Below are positions 1 to 12,389 of a DNA stretch of 64,000 nucleotides, piece by piece. Under the pieces are notes generated by a model that worked only from the letters and a program-made list of their open reading frames with translations, was not told the origin of the DNA and made no database searches. This stretch comes from Nectonema munidae (lineage: Eukaryota > Nematomorpha > Nectonematoida > Nectonematidae): positions 62,001-126,000 of the forward strand of contig JAUIRK010000721.1 of assembly GCA_030549495.1 (NCBI GenBank). Direction: 5' to 3'. Every line of letters begins with the position of its first letter. The stretch's first letter is position 1. A program made the translations under genes and the position numbers.

Positions 1-1660
1 GCTGTTTGTTTTTCTTATTAAAACCTTTTACTTTGACAAGGCAGAAATAACAGTTATCCAAGTGAGTGGGTTGTCTCCAAACCACGGGCACACCAAACTT
101 TAGTTTAACTTTGCTTCCTTGAGACCATGCCCGTAAAGTTTCTAGACAAGACTTGCACACTTTATGAGGAGCCAAATTTTGTCTTCGTCTCCAAGTGGTA
201 CTTTAAAGTATGCTAGATACACACTCTTATGAAAGTTCGTGATGTTGCGCCTTTGAGTCTTCAAATTAGTTTCCACAGATATAGCAAAATATATCTCGAT
301 CATTTGAGCACTTTCTTAGCGATGTTGTGGCCATTATTAAATCATAAATTAGCAAGAATTATTAATACAATCTATAAAAAGAAAAAACTTGTATATTTTG
401 GTGTTAAACGCTGTCTAAGCGGCTAATCTTTTTTCTTCCAATGTTCTTCAGTAGCTCTACTCTCCCATGAGCATAGAAAGCAAGGATATTTTGTGTATCC
501 TCCTTGCTGGCCAAGAAGAAAGTTAATCATTTTGAGATCAACACATATCAACCAACCGTGAACTATCGATAAAAAGCCTCCAATCTTTTGAAATATATGC
601 CGGTAGTCCCATAGAGAGTAGTAGCCCTTTTACATCAGTACTATAAACAAGCTGGTCATCTGAATGAAAGTACATACGCAGTTCTTTTACCGTGTTGCGA
701 TAAAACTAGACACTTGTACCAGGTATTAGCATTCGTTTTTCTAGCAGTCTTGAAGCCGACAATTCAGCAGACTTTTTTTGACAGATATAGATCCCTAACC
801 AGATCATTTAACTCAAAATGGGTAAATAGAGGTGGTTTTTACCGATCTGCATCATATGTTTGAAAAATATGTCAGTTCCTCTTCAAATGAGGAAGTTGAA
901 CTGAGATCTGTGTCGTAAATCTTTTGAAGTTTAATGAATTTAGGCACAGGTATTTCTTCACTGTGTGGAACTGGTCGAATGGCTGAAGGAATACTTGGGT
1001 ATTGCAAATGCTGTTTATTTTTCTTATTAAAACCTTTTACTTTGAAAAGACAGAAATAACAGTTATCCAAGTGATTAGTAGGTTGTCTCCAAACCACGGG
1101 CACACCAAACTTTAATTTAACTTTGCTTCTTTGAGAGCATAACCGTAAAGTTTCTAGACAAGATTTGCACACTTTATGAGGAGCCTAACTTTTGTCTTGG
1201 TCTCCAAGTGGTACTTAGTATGCCAGATACACACTCTTATGAAAGTTCGTGATGTTGCGCCTTTGAGTCTTCAAACTAGTTTTAACAGATATAGCAACAT
1301 ATATCTCGATCATTTGAGCACTTTCTTAGCTAGAGTAGGTTTGGTTAGATGCTGGATTCGATAACTAGAGGTCTTGAGTTCGATACAAGCGGCGCAATTG
1401 TGCCTTCTCGATGAAAACACCCTATGGTACATTTACCTTTAGCGATGTTATGGCCATCGTTAAATCATAAATTAGCAAGAATTATTAATACAATCTGTAA
1501 AAAGAAAAAACTTGTATATTTCAATATATATTCAAAAATTCATATTGAAAAAAATATATATTATCATGGCTTAAATACACCATTACTTAACACATTTAGA
1601 AGTCAAAACTTTAAGATTTAAGAAAATGGGGTGCACCTGTAGCACAAAAAAGTGATGTGA
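1..1660 (-). repeat. Head-to-tail duplication of an uncharacterised multicopy element
   Basis: Bases 1-420 and about 1010-1520 are near-identical direct copies offset by about 1.01 kb. Read on the minus strand, 1172-852 encodes a conserved block with VVWRQPTNHLDNCYFCL, then a Lys/Asn-rich stretch, then YPSIPSAIRPVPH. The downstream 850-430 region encodes a later block (around KDWRLFIDSS) that has lost its reading frame. I recognise these blocks from a large family of uncharacterised proteins repeated in arthropod and cnidarian genomes; their biochemical role is unknown to me. The left copy is cut by the window edge. Seen directly: the duplication and the Cys/Trp/Pro-rich block. From memory: the family likeness. 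Confidence 0.6.
1331..1438 (+). mobile_element. tRNA-derived SINE, internally deleted copy, with 5-bp target duplication
   Basis: This 108-bp segment interrupts the right-hand copy of the 1-1660 repeat and is absent from the left copy, where the flanks join directly at about 320. TTAGC flanks it at 1326-1330 and 1439-1443. The segment shares its head (GGTTNGAT..., GATAACT..AGGTCTTG) and tail (ATACAAGCGGCGCAAT, then GTGCCTTCTCGATGAAAACA) with copies at 25514-25665 and 26380-26532. It lacks about 35-40 bp just after the B-box region. Confidence 0.8.
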
Positions 1661-3351
1661 TAGAACACATCTGAAATCAGATTTGGATTCAGCACCCAAA
1701 TATTAGTCTAAAACAGTTCTTAAAGTCCATGCCAGAAAAAAAAATTTTTTTTGTAGACCTGTGATCGAAGTTCTTTTAAATCATTTGGTCCCGATGTCAA
1801 ATAAGTTCATTTGTGTTACTCTTCAAAGAGTACCCAGTCTGAAAAATAAAAAAGTCTAATTTATAATATTATAACTCCAATTTAATCATCACAAATGAAT
1901 CAAGTTTTTGAGTAGGAATTTTAGTTTTTTTAATTCCATATTTAACTTTTAAGAAACTTTTTGAAGTTATGACATGCTTCAATCGATAATATTTTATGAT
2001 TTATTTATTTCTTCCACTTAACACCCATTAATTAAAACCAACTAGAAGATGCCATATCTGAGAGCAGTCTTTCTTAAGTTTCAATAATTGAATTTTGAAT
2101 AAACTGTTTCAACAGTTGTCTAATTTTACATGAACCTTTTCATTTAATATTAAATTAACTTAAGCTTTTGCTCGTGCTTACTTTCCGATTTTTCCCGAAA
2201 TTTCATTACGTTTTTTAAATATAGTATTTTTTCTTTCATTACGATTCTACGGTACCAAAAAGGTGAAGTTGAAATTACGAAATTGTTTTCCGAACCGTTA
2301 CGTACGCTATCACTAGATATTATCTATAAAAATGTATATAAGCGAGTGTGTTACTTATCTAATTCGTTAACGACCAGGATAATTTCACCATATCTAATGT
2401 AAATCAGAAGATTTGTATTAAAAAGTATTAATTAACACAGGCGATTTTACTTTTGTAAAGTTGAGAATAGTCGATTCTGTTTAAAATGAGCAAAAAGAGG
2501 TTATTCCCCTATACTAATTTTTATTGACTTGTAATAACATTTCAAGCTTGTTCATGTTTTCTAGGAAGGTATCTTTATTTGCAAATTATTCTAATTAAAA
2601 TAGACTTTTGTTGATTCATTTCATCAATCATGATTGAAATGTTATGTTTGTTTAATACAACTTATATCTCCTCAGTCTATTATACGAGGAGTAGGAAACC
2701 TTCATTATCAAAAGAGTGGATTTGCTTTTACTTTCGAAAATCAAATATAGTTCGGAACCGCAAAGAAACTTTGTGAAATTTCTATCCAAAATTTCTTTTT
2801 CCTAATAAGAAATAAAATAAATAGAAATACAATGTACCTGCGCGCGTGTGCGTGTCTTTTTATAAATGTTTTCTTCAGTTTATTATATTAGTTATATTAA
2901 AATAAAAATACGCTACTTTATTATAAATAAAATTTCCATCTGTCGTTTACAGGTTGTAATTGTAAATACTAAAATTAGGAAGGTTTGTAATATGTTTTTT
3001 GGATCTGTCATTAATTCATTATTATTATACCCAGATTTTTTAATTTTTAAAATGTGTTCTTTTTTCACTAGATATTTTTATTGATTTTTTTCATTTTAAT
3101 GTGTTTTTAAGCAGGTAAAGGAGCGACCTCTGGTCTTTACGCATGAAAGATGAAAGTTGTGATTTTTTTTAACTGGAACTATGTTTTTAAACATCTTTTA
3201 TATTTGCTCTCTAAATTTGTAGTATCATTTGGGACATATTGTTTAAGCTTTCCGTGCGTTGTTCATATTATTTCCTCTATGCATAACAATCAATGTAGGA
3301 CATATTAAAGTTATGACTTCACCTTTGAACTTCATTATTTTCTTTTTATAG
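1661..3351. other. Gene-free stretch left of the PAK exon
   Basis: AT-rich sequence with no supported coding region; it probably includes the end of the intron before the PAK exon. Short open frames, such as the one around 2866-3084, lack any family signature. The only structured item is a short TTAA-type MITE at about 2358-2490. I looked here for the preceding PAK kinase exon (WMAPE, DIWSLG) and did not find it. Confidence 0.5.
2358..2490 (-). mobile_element. Short piggyBac-type MITE (degenerate copy)
   Basis: It begins GTTAACGACCAGGATAA, continues with TATCTAATGTAAA, GATTTGTATTAAA, a CAGGCGATTTTA block, then TTTGTAAAGTTGA, and fades out near 2490. The order of blocks matches the complete copy at 6123-6236 in inverse orientation and the copy at 8805-8938 in the same orientation. 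Confidence 0.55.
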
Positions 3352-3611
3352 GCGAGCCTCCGTATTTGAACGAGACACCTCTAAAAGCTCTTTACCTGAT
3401 AGCAACAAATGGAAAACCGAGCATCAAAGATGAAGAAAATCTTACCGACATTTTCAAATCTTTTTTAAACTCTTGTCTAGAAGTCAATCCTGAAAAACGG
3501 TTGTCTTCTTTGAGTCTCCAACACCATTCCTTCCTTTTAAAAGCAAAGTCGATCAAATGCATCATCCCTAATATCAAAGCGGCCAAACAAGCCTTAGGCA
3601 AGCAGCAATAA
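3352..3611 (+). CDS. PAK-type Ser/Thr kinase, terminal exon
   Basis: The exon starts after a TTTTATAG acceptor and reads [20 protein letters not shown], a near match to the PAK-family segment [20 protein letters not shown] in kinase subdomain X. It continues with [19 protein letters not shown] (subdomain XI, with the invariant Arg) and ends with the PAK-like tail [12 protein letters not shown] and a TAA. The exon opens with two bases of a split Gly codon, as in animal PAK genes. p21-activated kinases are Cdc42/Rac effectors acting on the cytoskeleton. Upstream exons (CRIB domain, most of the kinase) are not visible, so the PAK subtype cannot be given. Seen: the exon, acceptor and stop. Inferred: that it belongs to a working gene whose body lies to the left. 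Confidence 0.88.
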
Positions 3612-4330
3612 GTGCACTTTCATGCATGTATGTGTGTGTGTGTTTTTGCCTATCTGTATTGAAACAGTATATGAAATTAAAGCCTTTAAGATGTGCTCTG
3701 CTACCCCTGTTCCACATCTCACTGTATCCTTTTCTCGTTCATTTTAAAGCTCTCTTTTTTAAATTATTTTTTTACACAATCCATTCTTTGATCTTTTTTG
3801 AATATTTTTTCGTTTATAAATCATTTTTACATTATATTTATTCTTATATGATGTGTATATTTGTTATATTATCAAAAGCATTCCTTAAACACCCTGCAAA
3901 GTGCCCTTCGAAAAGATAGGTGTATATCCTGCATCATTTTGTATTTTATTTATTGAACACGTTTGTGTGCATTCTACACTGCTTATTTTTTACTACTAAA
4001 ACATCATCTGATGAATGTTGAATTTTATCTGCCTGCCATTGCATTTATTTTTAACAACAACTTTTCTTTCTTTCTTTAAAGTTATCCTATTTTGCTAAAT
4101 CTAATATTTTCACCTTTTTGCACTGTACATATGGAATGGAAAATTTTTTTTTACAAATAGTTCATCTTCTTTACTTGCTGATGTCTGTCTATAATACCGT
4201 TAAATACTAATATTTATATTGATTGACTGATTCACTTACTTTGCTGCACACTTTGACTATACTGTTTTTATACCACACTGTCTGAAGTATTGTGATATAC
4301 AATTTTAATAAATATTTTTTGATTTTGTTT
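3612..4330 (+). other. Probable 3' UTR of the PAK-type gene, with AATAAA signal
   Basis: T-rich non-coding sequence follows the stop codon, with a (GT)n tract at about 3633-3645. A canonical AATAAA lies at 4307-4312, about 695 bp after the stop, followed by a T-rich run. No other AATAAA lies closer to the stop, so this is the best candidate polyadenylation signal. Confidence 0.4.
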
Positions 4331-5490
4331 ACATATCTTTTCAAAAAAATATTTAGCATTGCAAAAACAACTGCCAAAAGACACAAATTTCGTAGATGAA
4401 GTTTTTTTTCAATTTTTTAATATAATTCAAAAATTTATGAATTCAAAACGCTTTTTGTTAAATATTATTATTTACGAAGACAATTTTTTTATTTAATTTC
4501 AATTTTTAAAAAACGTAACATTTTTGATCGCCGTGTCAATCTCCAACTACTCACATGTTTACACGAAACTAGGATTGTGTTATCGAAAAATATTTTACGA
4601 CGCAGACTCAACTTAATAAAAAAATATGTTAATTTTTAACATATAACTAGTGTTTAAAGTGTGATGATATGTACCATATTTCAAGGTCGATTTTAGATAG
4701 TTATTGAAAGATGTCCTGAATCTTATACAATTCTGATTTATGTTGCAACGCAAACAGTTTGATCTAATTCAACAAAATTTATTAAAATTTTTATTGGTTT
4801 GTATCTGTATTTTATCGTCATTCTTACAATGCCTTCAAAAAGATTTTCGAATTATTTTCTATAACCTATTTATCTAAGCCACTACTACAATAGCATTCAA
4901 AAAGTAAATTTATGCGACTCCTTCCTAAAACCTGGGACTTACAACCCTTTATGAAACACAACTAATGATATTGTAAGCAATCTATAAACCTGCTTAATGA
5001 ATTTGAACTTATCTATATGTGTTTGACTATTAGAAACTTTTAAATAAAAGAGTCGGGGATGTCGAGTCGTGGAGAGTATTTGTGTCCATTGGAAAAGTTA
5101 ACCTGGCGGGTTGGCTTAAGTGCATATAACCCAAAAACCGTTTGCCGACCAAAATTTATTTTGATAATTCTTACGGCAAGACTTTTGCTTCTAAACTACT
5201 CAAAAATAGGTTTTTTAATGACTCTCATTATAAGCATTATATATTTTTATTCGAAACTTTGAAAAGGTTAGAATATTAGACGCATCAAGTTAGATGATAT
5301 ATATCGAACAAAGTTATAACTGTATATGAATTTATATAATTTATAACACATGTTTGAAAGACTCACATAAGAATCTAGCTTCATATATTAACAAATAAGT
5401 TATAATATTATCTCTTTAAAAATGGTAATAATATTATGTATTTTAAAAAGGCTACTAATGTTATGTATTTGGAAGAGATTATATAAAAAA
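4331..5490. other. Gene-free stretch
   Basis: AT-rich sequence with no recognised gene, RNA or repeat. The small open frame at 5059-5262 has no family signature and I do not regard it as coding. Confidence 0.4.
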
Positions 5491-5499
5491 ATTTAAGAA

Positions 5500-7830
5500 G
5501 GCGTATTTTGTTTATAGATTATTATTTGATAAAACAAACGTGGAAACTGAAAATAAGCTCTCTTCCTCTTAACCCTAAAATGTTATTGTATAAAATTACA
5601 ACTTTTGATACTATTTTCATGGAACTACTTGAATGATCCCCTCGTCAAAAACTGTCAATCAAAACAAAATTTTGCTATTATCTCTAGTTAACCGTATAAC
5701 TTAGGATTTATATTAGATGCTCGCTTGAAAATTTATAATTGTATACAGTTTTGAACGCCCAACTTTTTGGAAAATCCCAATCAAAATATTGATTAATGAT
5801 AAATATATCTAACAAAATATTTCTTCAAATTTTACATAAAATGTATGCTTTTAAATCGGCGATGGTAGTTTCATTTCTGGATTCAGTTTTTGCATTTAAG
5901 TTTTGAAAATACATATAAGTGTCAATCAAATTTGCGGTTAAGATCTGAAAACTATCTCCAGAAATATTGCCTCTAATTTTACATGGAATATTTGTTCATA
6001 ACCAAATAAACCGTGATGTTTCATTCCTGAACTCTTCGTGTTTTAGGTTTGAAAATATCTGCAAGTGTTAATGAAACGTGCGGTTTACGTCTGCTGTCTA
6101 TATAAATATTTTTGAAATTTAACCGGTTATCGACCACAGTCAACATATTTCGACTTTACAAAAATGTGAATCGTCTGCGTTTAATACAAATCTGCTTTAT
6201 ACTAGATATCGTCTGATTATTCTGGTCGTTAACGGGTTAAATAAAATATTTATTTTTATAACAAATTGACGATGCTCGTTTCATTTTTGGACTCAGTTTT
6301 CGCATTTAGGGTTTGAAAATATGTGAAAGCTTCAATCAATTTTGCGGTTTACGTCTAAAAACTGTCTCCAAAAATTAAAAAAAAATATCTGTTTTTATAC
6401 CAAGTCGACTATGCTTATTTTATTCTGTTTTCCATTTTGGCTAATACTGTTAAAAAATATCTGGAAGTGACAATTGAATTAGTGATGTATGCTTGAAAAT
6501 TTCTAAATTTTTTTCAGAAAATCATTATATATTGGTTATATAGTAACCAGTATAATTTTTTAAATATATTTTGGTTTATAATACTTTCTTCAATCATGTT
6601 GAGTATTAAATATTTATTTTAGAAGATAAATATGAGAGAAGGAAGCAACCTGAAAACAAATTGAAAATATAACGTTTTCTCAAAAGAAATAATTTTAAAA
6701 AAGAAGTATACATCTTGACTAAATCAAAGATCTACCATGTTCCAGTGAACTAGGAAGTAGTGTAATGATCAAATATTGGGTAATTCAGATTTTGAACGTG
6801 AAAATGGAGGTTCTCTTTTGCAAAAGTGCAAATTTTGAAAAGATCAGAGTTATAAATGTCACAGATTCCAATATGTAAAAATTTAGTCGTTATCAAGATA
6901 AATTTAAATTTAATTTGTCCATCTTTTTTATTTTGCTTAAAAGAGAAAGTTTTTTAGATGAAGAAGGTGGACAACTTTTTCTAATAGAACAAAGAACATC
7001 ACGAATGATTTTATCAGAAAAAATCTTTTGAACTAGAATTAGTTCACAAATATTCAGTCTGAATATCTCTTAATATCTCCTGATAATAAAATTCAAGATA
7101 CTGATAAAAAAAAAGCCCAAGATCATTATGAAGATTCTCAGAGCGGGTAAAATCTGTTCAAAATAAAACCTTATAAAAATTTTTTGAACACATATTGCAG
7201 AAAATAAATTTTTGATAAAGAAGAGCTACCAATAAAGTATCATCATAGAGTATAGAAGAAATTACGTAGAGAATACCAGCCGATAACGAATTTTTAGACA
7301 AAACGACTGAGGTTCTATCGAGATACCCAATTTACTGGCAAATGAAATATTTTGATTGAAATTCTGGTTTATTAAATAAATTTGAAAAATCATTAGCAGA
7401 GAAACACTTCAATAAGAACTTATTTTGAAGTTTACATATTTGAAATTGATAGAAAGATTTAATCGATTTTTTGATACGTTTAATTGATTTTCATAAAAAA
7501 TGAGCATCACCTCTAAATTTGGCATACATTAAAATGGGTATGTACATATATAAAAAACTTCTTATAAGAATAAACATTTTAATTTTGACATGGGCTGTCA
7601 TATTTAAATAATTTTTTGACAGGTTTGACTGATTTTCATAAAACAAATAAATAAACATCACCAGTAAACTCAGCACATTTGAAATATATATCACACTAAA
7701 AATATGTGTAAACAATCTTTAAAATCTAAAAAAAAACAAAGGAATGGCCATAAAACGCTTCTTCCCTCCCCATTACGAGAGCAGGCAAAATTTCCCCATG
7801 TAAGCCCTTGAAATCGAATAAAACATCCAT
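5500..7830. mobile_element. piggyBac-related non-autonomous element B, repeat-rich
   Basis: The left part (about 5700-6480) has three to four degenerate copies of a roughly 150-bp unit containing 'CAATCAAATTTGCGGTT' and 'TTTTGCATTTAAGTTTTGAAA'. The right part (about 7560-7710) has copies of a unit with 'TTTGACAGGTTTGACTGATT' and an ATAAACATCACC block. Both units also form the subterminal arrays of the bounded piggyBac element at 19851-22843. The middle (6640-7350) resembles the middle of the element at 9960-12090. Ends are not sharply visible and no transposase is left. Confidence 0.5.
6123..6236 (+). mobile_element. Complete 114-bp TTAA MITE inside element B
   Basis: The element is bounded by TTAA at 6119-6122 and 6237-6240. 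Its ends are inverted: CCGGTTATCGACCA on the left and TGGTCGTTAACGGG on the right. It splits a repeat unit of element B, and removing it with one TTAA restores an ordinary-looking unit. TTAA target duplication and C-rich ends are hallmarks of piggyBac-mobilised MITEs. Related copies lie at 2358-2490 and 8805-8938, and a fragment at about 47700-47750. Confidence 0.75.
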
Positions 7831-8804
7831 AATTTGAAAATGGCAACGAAAGCGCGCTTTCTGAATGAATACACGACGTGTTATTGTCCCTTTAAAATCT
7901 TCTATTTAAATTAAATCTCTTGCATTTCATTCAAGTCAAGCACCTTCCTTCACCCTCTGAAACTCACATCTCTACGTAAGCATACTCCTGAACCTTACTC
8001 AGCATTTTTAATTATATGAATAATAAGATCAATGATGTCATTTAATGAAAAGTTTGCCTATACATAATTTATATAAGCGCATCAAAGTATATTCACTTTT
8101 AGTGGAATAAATTTTTACGAATTTTTACGAAATTTAACGTCTTGTGAATAATATTAAATTGAGTCAGGTGAAATAAGCAAAATGAAAGATGAATCAAAGC
8201 GTGTGAGAGTTTCTGATTCATTTAAACGAAAAATGATGATTGACCTACATTAATACTTAAATACATATTAAAATATTTATCAATAGCGACATGTTTAACT
8301 ATTCAAGATAGGCATTCCAACTTGAAAAAAAATAAAAAAATAGAGGAAAGGGTTTTTTTGGAAAAAATTGTTTTTTGGGAAATTTTTTTTGTTTTCTTAA
8401 AAAAAAAAAAAAAAAAGGAGAGGAAGGGTAGAGTGATAAGATCAAATTCTCAAGTATTCTCGTCTCACCATTTGTCTTCTTATACCCACCCCTAATTAGT
8501 TTTTGAATTTTGAAGTTTTGATGAAATCTTGGCAATTTCATGAGTTTTCTAGCAACTTCATGTGATTAGTGAAATGGCACTCTACTTATTTCGTGAAATG
8601 CCTTGTAATTACCTGAAATCTCTAGGGATTTTTCTTAATTCATGAATTATGAACTAACTTCTGTTCATTCCCAAGCTTGTGCATTTCAACATGCGCAAAC
8701 CTCATCACCTCACTCCTTCACAAAATCGCAACCTGATTAAGTACAGAGTAGTTAGAAATAATTAAAAATGAATTAAATAAAAAGTAAGTTATGAAACGTA
8801 TCTC
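7831..8804. other. Gene-free stretch with homopolymer tracts
   Basis: No gene is seen. A T-rich/A-rich block at 8322-8418 (including a run of about 18 A) gives a low-complexity open frame on the minus strand that I reject. Confidence 0.4.
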
Positions 8805-8938
8805 TTAATTAACGACAAGAATAACCAGACGTTATCTAATGTAAAGGCAAAAGATATCTATTAAAAGAGCGTTGATAAACGCAGACGATTTTATTTTTGT
8901 AAAGTCGATAATTATTTTTGTGGTCGCTAACCGGTTAT
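8805..8938 (-). mobile_element. TTAA-type MITE, second full-length copy
   Basis: It runs from TTAATTAACGACAAGAATAA to GTGGTCGCTAACCGGTTA and contains the same internal blocks (AACCAGACG, CGCAGACGATT, TTTGTAAAGTCGA) as the 6123-6236 copy but in inverse orientation. One end has drifted from TTAACCCG to TTAATTAA. Confidence 0.65.
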
Positions 8939-9950
8939 GTCAAGCTTTTTTTTCTTGGAATCTATTTCTTCTACTTATAGACGAGACAGTCATGTTTAAA
9001 GACAATACTTGGCACTAGAGAAAAACTTCAAAGAGAAAAACTGTTTAACCTGCCCAAGAAACAGGTTCGTGATTGGATGAGATTTGCTGTATTTCGATAA
9101 ATTCTGAAAAGGAAAAAGTGCTTTTGGGGACTTTATTCCTCACATGTTAATGAAATTGTGCTTCGAGACTGGATTTTGCTACACCGATACATTGCATTTG
9201 TAATAAGAACTTCAATTCGTGTGAAAGCTAACCCTGGCCCACACTTAAAGGCAATATCTCTTGAATATTCCTTATTTCATGGCCTAACTGTGTAAGTTCT
9301 CAAGTATAAAGTTCTAGCTTATCCAGTTTTATCATCTTGTGATTAACATACAGAACTTTTCATCCGTGCTGGGCTAAAATATACTTGTTATGACAATGAC
9401 AAATGAAAAAAGCATCTCACTCTGCTTCTAGGTCTCTGCGCTGATTGTAAAATGTTAAAGCTATAAAACGAAAAACTGTTCAATAGAAAAAGGTTGCGAG
9501 AGGTGTTGTAGTCTATCTAAACCAATAGGGGTGCATGGACAAGTACAATATTTTTATTTGGCTATAAAAAAACTTCTTTTTTAGGGGCTTTTGATAAAAA
9601 CACATTTCCTGTTGAATCCGAATAAGTCACAATGAGATAAGCAAGAAGAAGACAATCCAATAATGACATCATGACAGAAGAACATGGTGAACAACTATTT
9701 GTAGAATAAGATATAAAACTTCTCGATTTCAAATATTCTCTAAAACCATTTTCAATGTTCTTGAAATTGTGTGTTTGAGTAAAGAAAGGCTTGTAGGAAT
9801 TGTAAAAAAAAAGTATATTATCTTTTCATCAGATTAAACATTATATTCTCGGATGTCAGTCTTTGAATTTGTCAATGGCAATATTCCTTACTGCCAATTT
9901 TCTGAATGCAAAAGTTTTATATTTTAAATAAAATCTTTTTTCATTTTTAA
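8939..9950. other. Gene-free stretch
   Basis: Unique-looking AT-rich sequence. No frame longer than about 60 codons, no kinase or transposase motif, no RNA gene recognised. Confidence 0.4.
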
Positions 9951-9959
9951 TTTGTTTTA

Positions 9960-12095
9960 TTCCTATGCTCACTTCATTTCAGCGCTTAGTTCTTCAAATT
10001 AGGGTGCAAGAATCTGTGGAATTATAAATCAAGTTTGACATTTCGGAAGAAAAAAAATTCTGAAAAAACCCTATTTTCTCAAAAAAATTCGTTTTTGATT
10101 GAAAAATATTATTAAAATTTTGATTGAGGATAAAATTCTCACTAAAAAATCCTTCAAATTTAAAATATAATTTTTTAACACAATATCGTCCATATTTTTC
10201 ATTTCTGTTTTCCTTTTTGGAAATTATAGTCTAAAAATGGGTAAAAGTATCAATCAAATTGGTAAAAATAATTTTTTTTTCCAAAAAATCATTTTTCAAG
10301 TTTTTTCACAATCGTAATTTATCATAGTACACATATTTGTGTATGAGAGAAGTAAGAGCTCATTGAAATGAAATCATAAGAAAATCTCGTTTAATAAAGT
10401 GCTCTTGTATTGTCAATGTATTAGCCGTTTGAGGAGCTGAAACAAATATGTAACTTGTCTAAAACCTTCTTCCAATGAACTGGTATAGATGGTGTAAAAA
10501 TCTAATATGGAGATATTTAAAAAAGAAGAAGCTCCTCTTTTGTGAATCAAAAATCTTTAAACCTTTACCTTATTACTTTATATTTCAATCATCAATTCAC
10601 TAAAAAATTCATCTGAAAATTTTTAAGCAGTAAGAGTTACCATAACTATATAAGGTATCATTATGTAAAGATATAGCAATGTGAAAAGCATGTGAAAATG
10701 TCAATCGAATTTGACCAATCTTTTCCTTCTTTTTGAAAGAGGGGGTCTTTTAGAAGATAAAGGTGGGAAACTTTTTGTAATTTAAAAAAGAGAATTATGA
10801 ATTTTGGAAAACGATTGTTTAGCAAACATTCAGAGGCATCTCTGTTCATTAACAATTGATAGTACAACATATGATATTGATAAAAAAAAAGTCAAGATGA
10901 ACAAAGAGATTATCTTCAATAGGAAAGCTTTAAATTGTTTAAATTCTGAGCTAAATAAATCTCTGAAAAAGGTTTTTTCAAACTTAGATTTCACAAAATG
11001 AATTTCTGATGAAAGTACCAGTTTAGAATGAAGAACAAAATTAGATACCATATAAAGTATAGGAGAAATGGAGTACAGACTTCAAGCTGATAGCTACATA
11101 TAGGTATATATTTCAAAGGTGTCTTTTTAATTAGTAAACGAAGCGAAGGATAAACCAAAGAACAAAAATCAAACGAAGTAGGACCAAAAGTGTTTGGTTT
11201 AGTGGCACCCAGTATTATTTTTCACCATGTCATTTTACAATGATTTTTATAAAAATTTTATTGCTGAATTAATTATTTATCATTAGATATACTAAAATAT
11301 ATAACCAATCTAAAAGGTTATTATTGAAAATTTTTATGAGCTTTTATCGAACATGATCTCAGGTCGCTTTGAATAGAAATTTGGTCCGATCCGTATTTAT
11401 GAGATTGATGAAATCATTTTTGTATCAAGAGAGAAAAATATTCTATTGGGCTAAACTATATAAAAGTCAATGTAATTTCGAATTAACTAAATATATGACC
11501 ATTTTAGATAACATTGAAATGTAGGATTCACAACCTATACTGACAAAAATACAGTCATCATGAATTAGAGAAAGATCGATTTGCTAAATGGATAATGAAA
11601 AATGTTCAAAATTGATAAAAAAAAAAAAGAAGAAAAAAAAGAATACCTGACCACAAAAACAACGTTAGACAGTAACGGCAGTTTGAATCTAGGGTAACAA
11701 AAATATTTTCAGAATCAAATTGAGCATGCTCAATTTGCTCTATATGGATAAGTTTATTTTAAAATAATGCGAAAAAGTGTTGGCAATAAGTGTAACCTGT
11801 GAAGGCTAATTTAATGATAGGTGAATTAATCACCAAAATTTAGTATATTTAAAAATGTAAAATTATAATATATTTCAAAGTTTATATATTTGCCATTGAT
11901 TAACAGCTTTGATTTATTTTTGACAGGTTTGATTATTTATATGAAATATAAATGACTACATCAGATTTGCAATCAATTATTTAATGGGTTCGCGCAAGAA
12001 TTTTGTAAAAAAATTTTAATATTTTAGGAATAAAGGAGGTGTGCCAAAAAGATTACTCCCCCTTCACTAAGGAAATAAAAAAGGCCCTTTTAAGA
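9960..12095. mobile_element. piggyBac-related non-autonomous element C
   Basis: Its right end (11920-12090) aligns block by block with the right end of the bounded piggyBac element A: TTTTTGACAGGTTTGAT, then GCAATCAATTATTTAATGGG, then TACTCCCCCTTCACTAAGGA, against the corresponding TAGCCCCCTTCCCGTCACTG in A. The left part (10020-10300) holds degenerate subterminal units, and 10720-10920 resembles the centre of element B. The terminal TTAA is no longer clear. A 65-codon frame at 10804-11001 has no recognisable domain. Confidence 0.5.
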
Positions 12096-12389
12096 TTATG
12101 ATATGTGGATAAAATATATTAAATTTCATAGAACTTGAGCAACATATGCCAAAGTTATATCCTTTTGAAATTTAGTCACGTGGAAGCGATATATACCTGA
12201 TGACGGTCATTATCATTATCATGATAAGTACATATACCACTTTTTCATGCAAGATTTTCTCTCTAAATTTAAGAGAAAACTTAAACTTTTTTTTTCACAT
12301 TTAGATGGAATTTGCTTTAATAAATCTAAGGAATGAGTTTTAATAATTTGTTTTATTGAAAAAAGCTGTCTCTTCTACACCTTGTCCCC

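Noticed and set aside
8299-8541. 80-codon minus-strand frame
   Set aside because: Dominated by poly-Phe/Lys from homopolymer tracts.
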